A stretch of 64,000 nucleotides of DNA. Origin: Roseitranquillus sp963709765. Lineage in GTDB: Bacteria > Pseudomonadota > Alphaproteobacteria > Rhodobacterales > Rhodobacteraceae. The stretch is from the NCBI GenBank assembly GCA_963709765.1, contig CAVPXL010000001.1, positions 310,001 through 374,000 of the forward strand, in the 5' to 3' direction. The translations under genes and the position numbers were made by a program. This document shows positions 59,683 to 64,000 of this stretch, piece by piece. Below the pieces are notes generated by a model, which worked only from the letters and a program-made list of their open reading frames with translations, ran no database searches and was not told the DNA's origin. How positions within the stretch are numbered: the stretch's first letter is position 1; every line of letters starts with the position of its first letter.

Positions 59683-59904
59683 TCACTCCTTCCGGCGCAG
59701 GCGCCAGATCCCGATTGTCTCCGCCATCGCCCACACGAAGGCGGCGAGGGCGGCGAAGTCGAACAGGAAGACGTAGCGCGCGGGCAGGCCGAGCCGCCCG
59801 CCGAACCACTGCGCCGCCAGCCAGAGCAGCATCGTGCAGCTCATCACGATCGCCACCTTCCGCGCCCGGCGCGCCAGCCGCAGCTCGTCTTCCGAGGACG
59901 CCAT
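59683..59904 (-). CDS. DUF5337 family small membrane protein in the nuo operon
   Basis: This 73-residue protein has a short charged start (MASSEDELRLARRARK) and two membrane helices (VAIVMSCTMLLWLAAQWFG and YVFLFDFAALAAFVWAMAET). I recognise it as DUF5337, which occurs between nuoE and nuoF in Rhodobacterales. Its ATG overlaps the nuoE stop by one base (TGATG); a GTG codon just before it is an alternative start. Function unknown; a lineage-specific complex I protein is possible. Confidence 0.8.
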   Translation of the reverse strand: MASSEDELRLARRARKVAIVMSCTMLLWLAAQWFGGRLGLPARYVFLFDFAALAAFVWAMAETIGIWRLRRKE

Positions 59905-61019
59905 CACGACGCGCCGTCTCGCCCGGTCAGGCGCCGCGCCTGTCCGACCCAGTCGTCGCGGCGCGCACGCCCCTTGAAGCTGCCCAACTCGGCGTCGATG
60001 CGGTCAAGCTCGGCGTCGTCCCAAGCGGCGATCTGCGACAGATGCCGCACGCCCAGTTCGTCGAGCCGCGCCGCCAGCTTCGGCCCCACCCCGTTCAGCT
60101 GCGTCAGGTCGTCCTCGTTCGACTCCCCGCCGGTCACGTCGGCCTCCGGACGGCCCTTGCCCTCGGCCTTCGCCTCCTGAACCGTCACGCCCTCGGAATC
60201 GACCGGCTCGCCCTTGGTGGGCTGCGGTCCGGGCGTCGGCTCCGGGTCGGGCTTGCCCGATGGCTGCAGGTGGTCGCCGCGCTCGGGCTCCGGCTCGGGG
60301 CCCGCGTCGGCATTGCGCAGCCACGGCGTGACGAGCGGCACCTCGGTCCCGTCGATCCGCTTGATCGTGTCGCCGATCTCGTGGGCGAGCGCCATGCTGG
60401 CGTTGCGCGCCATCTCCGGCTCGCCGTCGGGCACGAGCGTCGTCGCCCCGCCCGCCGGTTCCGAGGCATAGCGCCCCGCCTGCGGCCCCGGCGTCGGCAC
60501 CTTGCCGGCGGCCAGTTCGTCGAGGATGCGGCCAAAGCTCTCGACCGTCAGATCCTCGTAGTAATCCTTGCCGATCTGGGCCATCGGCGCGTTCGAGCAG
60601 GCGCCGAGGCACTCGACCTCCTCCCAGCTCAACTTGCCGTCGGCCGAAACCACATGCGCCTTGGGCGAGATCTTCTCGCGGCACACCGCGATCAGGTCCT
60701 CGGCCCCGCAGATCATGCACGAGGTCGTCCCGCAGACCTGCACATGCGCGACGCTGCCCACCGGCTGAAGCTGGAACATGAAGTAGAAGGTCGCGACCTC
60801 GAGCGCCCGGATATGCGCGAGCCCCAGCATGTCGGCCACATGCTCGATCGCCGGCCGGGTCAGCCACCCCTCCTGCTCCTGCGCGCGCCACAGCAGCGGA
60901 ATGATCGCGCTGGCCTGCCGCCCCTCGGGAAACTTGGCCATCTGCGCCTCGGCCCACCGCGCATTCGCGGACGTGAAGGCGAAGCTCTCGGGCTGGTCAT
61001 GGTAAAGTCGTCGCAGCAT
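59904..61019 (-). CDS. nuoE: NADH-quinone oxidoreductase subunit E with long C-terminal extension
   Basis: Residues 1-170 are NuoE with the thioredoxin-like fold and the [2Fe-2S] cluster N1a (VCGTTSCMICGAEDL and VECLGACSNAPMAQIGKDYY). The protein then runs to 371 residues: a Pro/Glu-rich linker (PEPTPGPQPTKGEPVDSEG) and a C-terminal helix-hairpin-helix-like module (LTQLNGVGPKLAARLDELGV, then WVGQARRL). Such tails are known in this order; their function is not clear. ATG 61019 is chosen because the NuoE family starts there (MLRRLYHDQPESFAF); it overlaps the previous gene's stop by one base. Confidence 0.93.
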   Translation of the reverse strand: MLRRLYHDQPESFAFTSANARWAEAQMAKFPEGRQASAIIPLLWRAQEQEGWLTRPAIEHVADMLGLAHIRALEVATFYFMFQLQPVGSVAHVQVCGTTSCMICGAEDLIAVCREKISPKAHVVSADGKLSWEEVECLGACSNAPMAQIGKDYYEDLTVESFGRILDELAAGKVPTPGPQAGRYASEPAGGATTLVPDGEPEMARNASMALAHEIGDTIKRIDGTEVPLVTPWLRNADAGPEPEPERGDHLQPSGKPDPEPTPGPQPTKGEPVDSEGVTVQEAKAEGKGRPEADVTGGESNEDDLTQLNGVGPKLAARLDELGVRHLSQIAAWDDAELDRIDAELGSFKGRARRDDWVGQARRLTGRDGAS

Positions 61020-61396
61020 CAGGCGCCCTTCGCAGTTTCGTTTGAGGCCCGGTAGGCGGCAGCCCATGCCAGGCCGAGAAGGCCGATCGCGGCGCCGATC
61101 CCGCCCTGCCACGCGGTCAGGACCGAGAACCAGCCGCGAAGGCCGGCCGAACATCCTTCGAGGTTCATCGCCCCCGAACCGTCGGCCGCGGCGCATCCCC
61201 CGGTCCTAATCAGCACCACGGAGATCAGGACAATCACCGCGAAGAGGAAATATCCTGCCGCCCAGCGCCCGATCGCAGCCGAGGTGCGGGGCGCGAAGAA
61301 GTGGCCCCCGTCCGCGTGGCGTGCAACCCGCAGGCCCCAGAAGGCGCCGAACGCGGTCCAGAGCGCCACCGCCGCGAGGACGACGCCGCCACTCAC
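61019..61396 (-). CDS. Small membrane protein between nuoD and nuoE
   Basis: This 125-residue protein has three membrane helices: VVLAAVALWTAFGAFWGLR, AAGYFLFAVIVLISVVLIR and a final GIGAAIGLLGLAWAAAYRA. A loop between helices two and three carries two Cys (GGCAAADGSGAMNLEGCSAG) that could form a disulfide. The start is GTG 61396, overlapping the nuoD stop (GTGA), and its own stop overlaps the nuoE start by one base. I do not recognise the family; tight coupling to nuoD and nuoE suggests a complex I-related role. Confidence 0.68.
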   Translation of the reverse strand: MSGGVVLAAVALWTAFGAFWGLRVARHADGGHFFAPRTSAAIGRWAAGYFLFAVIVLISVVLIRTGGCAAADGSGAMNLEGCSAGLRGWFSVLTAWQGGIGAAIGLLGLAWAAAYRASNETAKGA

Positions 61397-62601
61397 CGAT
61401 CGATCTCCCCGAACACCACGTCGAGCGAGCCGATGATCGCGCTCACGTCGGCGAGCTGGTGGCCCTTGGCGAGGTAATCCATCGCCTGCAAGTGCAAATA
61501 GCCCGGCGCGCGGATCTTGGCGCGGTAGGGCCGGTTGGTGCCGTCGGCCACGAGGTAGACCCCGAACTCGCCCTTGGGCGCCTCGACCGCGGCATAGACC
61601 TCGCCCGCCGGCACGTGGAAACCCTCGGTATAAAGCTTGAAGTGATGGATCAGCGCCTCCATCGAGGTCTTCATCTCGGTGCGTGACGGCGGCGTGATCT
61701 TGCCACGCGACAGCACGTCGCCGGGACATTCGCGCAGCTTGACGATCGCCTGCTGCATGATCTTCGTGCTCTCGCGCATCTCGGCCATGCGGCACAGATA
61801 GCGGTCGTAGCAATCGCCGTTCTTGCCCACCGGCACGCGGAAGTCGAACTCGTCATAGCACTCATAGGGCTGCGAGCGCCGCAGATCCCAGGCCATGCCC
61901 GAGCCGCGCACCATCACGCCGGAAAAGCCCCAGTCGAGCGCGTCCTGCTGCGACACGATGGCAATGTCCACGTTGCGCTGCTTGAAGATCCGGTTCTCGG
62001 TCAGGAGCCCGTCGATATCGTCGAGCACGGCCGGGAACTCGGCGCACCACGTCTCGATGTCGTCGAGCAGCTTGGACGGCAGGTCCTGGTGCACGCCGCC
62101 GGGCCGGAAATAGGCCGCGTGCAGCCGCGCCCCCGAGGCCCGCTCGTAGAAGATCATGAGCTTCTCGCGTTCCTCGAAGCCCCAGAGCGGCGGCGTCAGC
62201 GCGCCCACGTCCATCGCCTGCGTGGTGACGTTGAGAAGATGGCTCAGGATCCGCCCCATCTCGGAATACAGCACCCGGATCAGGCTCGCCCGCCGCGGCA
62301 CCTCGACCCCGGTCAGCCGCTCGATCGCCAGGCACCAGGAATGCTCCTGGTTCATCGGCGCCACATAGTCGAGCCGGTCGAAATAGGGCAGGTTCTGCAG
62401 GTAGGTGCGGCTCTCCATCAGCTTCTCGGTGCCGCGGTGGAGCAACCCGATATGCGGGTCCACCCGCTCCACGATCTCCCCGTCGAGCTCCAGCACGAGG
62501 CGCAGCACGCCGTGCGCCGCCGGATGCTGCGGGCCGAAGTTGATGTTGAAGTTGCGGATCTTCTGTTCGCCCGTCAGGGCGTCGTCGAACTGACCGTCCA
62601 T
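61393..62601 (-). CDS. nuoD: NADH-quinone oxidoreductase subunit D
   Basis: This 402-residue subunit lines the quinone site together with NuoB. Signatures: NFNINFGPQHPAAHGVLRLV with the quinone-site His, HIGLLHRGTEKLMESRTYLQ, and the Asp/Arg network in MAWDLRRSQPYECYDEFDF. C-terminal ISSLDVVFGEIDR type ending is present (IIGSLDVVFGEIDR). nuoC and nuoD are separate genes here, with a 73-residue membrane protein between them. Confidence 0.96.
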   Translation of the reverse strand: MDGQFDDALTGEQKIRNFNINFGPQHPAAHGVLRLVLELDGEIVERVDPHIGLLHRGTEKLMESRTYLQNLPYFDRLDYVAPMNQEHSWCLAIERLTGVEVPRRASLIRVLYSEMGRILSHLLNVTTQAMDVGALTPPLWGFEEREKLMIFYERASGARLHAAYFRPGGVHQDLPSKLLDDIETWCAEFPAVLDDIDGLLTENRIFKQRNVDIAIVSQQDALDWGFSGVMVRGSGMAWDLRRSQPYECYDEFDFRVPVGKNGDCYDRYLCRMAEMRESTKIMQQAIVKLRECPGDVLSRGKITPPSRTEMKTSMEALIHHFKLYTEGFHVPAGEVYAAVEAPKGEFGVYLVADGTNRPYRAKIRAPGYLHLQAMDYLAKGHQLADVSAIIGSLDVVFGEIDR

Positions 62602-62604
62602 ACC

Positions 62605-62826
62605 TCAGACCCTTTCGTCGGGCGCGCGCGGCCCCTTGTCGCTGAACGCCATGACCCACAGCAGGATCAGCGCCACCAGCGGAAAGATCGCGACGATCGC
62701 CAGCCAGGCCGGCATCCCGAACCGCGGCAGAAGCCGCCAGAACGGGACCACCACAAGCGCGCCCACGATCAGCATCCAGAGCAGGCCGCTGAACCCCATG
62801 CTCCAGCCCATCGCGTAACCGCTCAT
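62605..62826 (-). CDS. Small membrane protein between nuoC and nuoD
   Basis: This 73-residue protein has two membrane helices, near residues 11-28 (FSGLLWMLIVGALVVVPF) and 40-62 (AWLAIVAIFPLVALILLWVM), and a polar tail (AFSDKGPRAPDERV). The ATG at 62826 overlaps the nuoC stop by four bases, and it ends three bases before nuoD. I cannot assign a family. Its fixed place in the operon suggests a complex I-linked role. Confidence 0.7.
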   Translation of the reverse strand: MSGYAMGWSMGFSGLLWMLIVGALVVVPFWRLLPRFGMPAWLAIVAIFPLVALILLWVMAFSDKGPRAPDERV

Positions 62827-63440
62827 GGTGCGGTTCCCTTCGGGTCGGCCTTGTCGTCGCCGGGCAGGATGTATTCCGCACCCTCCCACGGGCTCATGAA
62901 GTCGAACAGGCGGTATTCCTGCACCAGCTTCACCGGCTCGTAGACGACGCGCTTGGCCTCCTCGTCGTAGCGCACCTCCGTATAGCCGGTGGTCGGGAAG
63001 TCCTTGCGCAGCGGATAGCCGCGGAACCCGTAATCGGTGAGGATCCGCCGCAGGTCCGGATGCCCCGAGAACAGGATGCCGAACATGTCGAACACCTCGC
63101 GCTCGAACCAGTTGGCGCTGGGATGGACCGAGATGATCGACGGGATCGTGTCGCTCTCGCGCGCCGCGAGCTTCAGGCGGATGCGCTGGTTCTGGTACAT
63201 CGACAGGAAGTGATAGACCACGTCGAAGCGCGCCTCGCGTTCCGGATGGTCGACGCCGGTGATGTCGATCAGCGTCGAGAACCGGCATGTCCGGTCGGAC
63301 TTGAGGAAATCCGTCAGGCTGACCAGCGAGGCCGGCGCCACTTCCATCGTCAGCTCGCCGTGGGCGATGGCCCAGTTCAGCACGCAATCGGGCCGCTTGC
63401 CCTCGATGTGCTCACCCAGTTCGCGCAACAGGTCGGTCAT
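62823..63440 (-). CDS. nuoC: NADH-quinone oxidoreductase subunit C
   Basis: This 205-residue subunit belongs to the hydrophilic arm. The family signature SANWFEREVFDMFGILFSGH is present near residues 110-130, with DLRRILTDYGFRGYPLRKDF after it. A C-terminal extension (SPWEGAEYILPGDDKADPKG) matches the alphaproteobacterial form. It overlaps nuoB by four bases and the small membrane gene by four. Confidence 0.96.
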   Translation of the reverse strand: MTDLLRELGEHIEGKRPDCVLNWAIAHGELTMEVAPASLVSLTDFLKSDRTCRFSTLIDITGVDHPEREARFDVVYHFLSMYQNQRIRLKLAARESDTIPSIISVHPSANWFEREVFDMFGILFSGHPDLRRILTDYGFRGYPLRKDFPTTGYTEVRYDEEAKRVVYEPVKLVQEYRLFDFMSPWEGAEYILPGDDKADPKGTAP

Positions 63441-63970
63441 CGCGTGATCGTCCCCGTGCGGCGGATGCGGCGCTGAAGCTGGAGGATGCCGTAAAGCAGC
63501 GCCTCGGCCGTCGGCGGGCAGCCGGGCACGTAGATGTCCACCGGCACCACCCGGTCACAGCCGCGCACGACGCTGTAGCTGTAGTGATAATAGCCGCCGC
63601 CATTGGCGCACGACCCCATCGAGATCACGTAGCGCGGCTCCGGCATCTGGTCGTAGACCTTGCGCAGCGCCGGCGCCATCTTGTTGGTCAGCGTGCCGGC
63701 CACGATCATCAGGTCGCTCTGCCGCGGAGAGGCGCGCGGCGCCGTCCCGAACCGCTCCAGGTCGTAGCGCGGCATCGAGGTGTGCATCATCTCCACCGCA
63801 CAGCAGGCCAGCCCGAACGTCATCCAGTGCAGGCTGCCGGTGCGGGCCCAGTTGATCACGTCGTCGGCCGTGGTCAGCAGGAACCCCTTGTCCTGAAGCT
63901 CGCGGTTGAGCGACTGGGTCGCCACCTCGCGGTCGAGACCGGCGTCGTTGGCCGCGGTGCTCACTCCCAT
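63437..63970 (-). CDS. nuoB: NADH-quinone oxidoreductase subunit B
   Basis: This 177-residue subunit holds the terminal [4Fe-4S] cluster N2 that reduces quinone. Ligands are in FGLACCAVEMMHTSM near residue 57, VISMGSCANGGGYYHYSYSV and YVPGCPPTAEALLYGILQLQ. ATG 63970 overlaps the nuoA stop; an earlier in-frame ATG at 63991 lies inside nuoA. Length is normal. Confidence 0.96.
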   Translation of the reverse strand: MGVSTAANDAGLDREVATQSLNRELQDKGFLLTTADDVINWARTGSLHWMTFGLACCAVEMMHTSMPRYDLERFGTAPRASPRQSDLMIVAGTLTNKMAPALRKVYDQMPEPRYVISMGSCANGGGYYHYSYSVVRGCDRVVPVDIYVPGCPPTAEALLYGILQLQRRIRRTGTITR

Positions 63971-64000
63971 TCCAGCGCCCCCTTCTTCCACTCGTAGGCA
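63961..64000 (-). CDS. nuoA: NADH-quinone oxidoreductase subunit A, 3' end only
   Basis: The last 12 codons before the TGA at 63961-63963 read A-Y-E-W-K-K-G-A-L-E-W-E, the characteristic C-terminus of alphaproteobacterial NuoA. The rest lies beyond the window. The end overlaps the nuoB start by 10 bases. Confidence 0.8.
   Translation of the reverse strand, partial: AYEWKKGALEWE

Overview
The window is a GC-rich (about two-thirds G+C) chromosomal segment of an alphaproteobacterium, most likely of the order Rhodobacterales. The evidence is the adjacent Entner-Doudoroff pair edd-eda, the dksA / PIN-protein / RlmI-like methyltransferase neighbourhood known from Rhodobacter sphaeroides, lineage-typical small proteins (DUF2927, DUF2852, DUF5333, DUF5337), and a complex I operon interleaved with small extra reading frames. 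I saw no tRNA, rRNA, CRISPR array, insertion sequence or prophage.

Layout. 1-1.7 kb: MscS channel and a gutted sugar O-acetyltransferase. 1.7-6.4 kb: a TetR regulator facing a MoxR ATPase / GNAT / DUF2927 lipoprotein / small membrane protein / VWA operon. 6.6-15.2 kb: dksA, a broken FAD monooxygenase, tpiA, a broken SufA-type iron-sulfur carrier, a broken M48 protease, a PIN protein, an rRNA methyltransferase and edd-eda. 15.2-20.9 kb: glnE, DUF2852, RDD, protein aminoacyl-transferase and DUF305 genes. 21.2-27.2 kb: a DctPQM TRAP transporter with a divergent two-component pair whose kinase has lost its catalytic middle. 27.4-30.0 kb: ilvB-ilvN behind a leader-peptide attenuator. 30.1-35.6 kb: surE-pcm-nlpD converging on tatABC plus a DUF815 ATPase. 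35.7-42.2 kb: single enzymes, an orphan ABC ATPase, a universal stress protein and prfC. 42.7-44.1 kb: a DEAD-box helicase. 44.3-64.0 kb (minus strand): a respiratory complex I (nuoA-N) operon running on into birA, coaX and rnj.

How genes work together. Complex I, with six small Rhodobacterales-type accessory reading frames, makes up the last third. The Tat translocase would export Tat-signal proteins such as the TRAP binding protein encoded here. edd, eda and tpiA belong to glucose breakdown; ilvBN makes branched-chain amino acid precursors.

The most striking property is a set of single-base indels in otherwise well-conserved genes: the acetyltransferase near 1327, the monooxygenase near 7620, the SufA-type gene near 9243, the M48 protease near 10214, the tatC/DUF815 junction near 33890, tatB near 34855, a Rossmann oxidoreductase near 36311 and nuoI near 54071. 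Shifting one base restores a normal protein in each. Read error is the simplest explanation; recent gene decay is the alternative. Two further genes (the acetyltransferase and the kinase) have lost their central catalytic region. The best regulatory signals are the ilvBN attenuator, a promoter flanked by two matching palindromes before DUF2852, and inverted GCGGTAGC repeats before edd.
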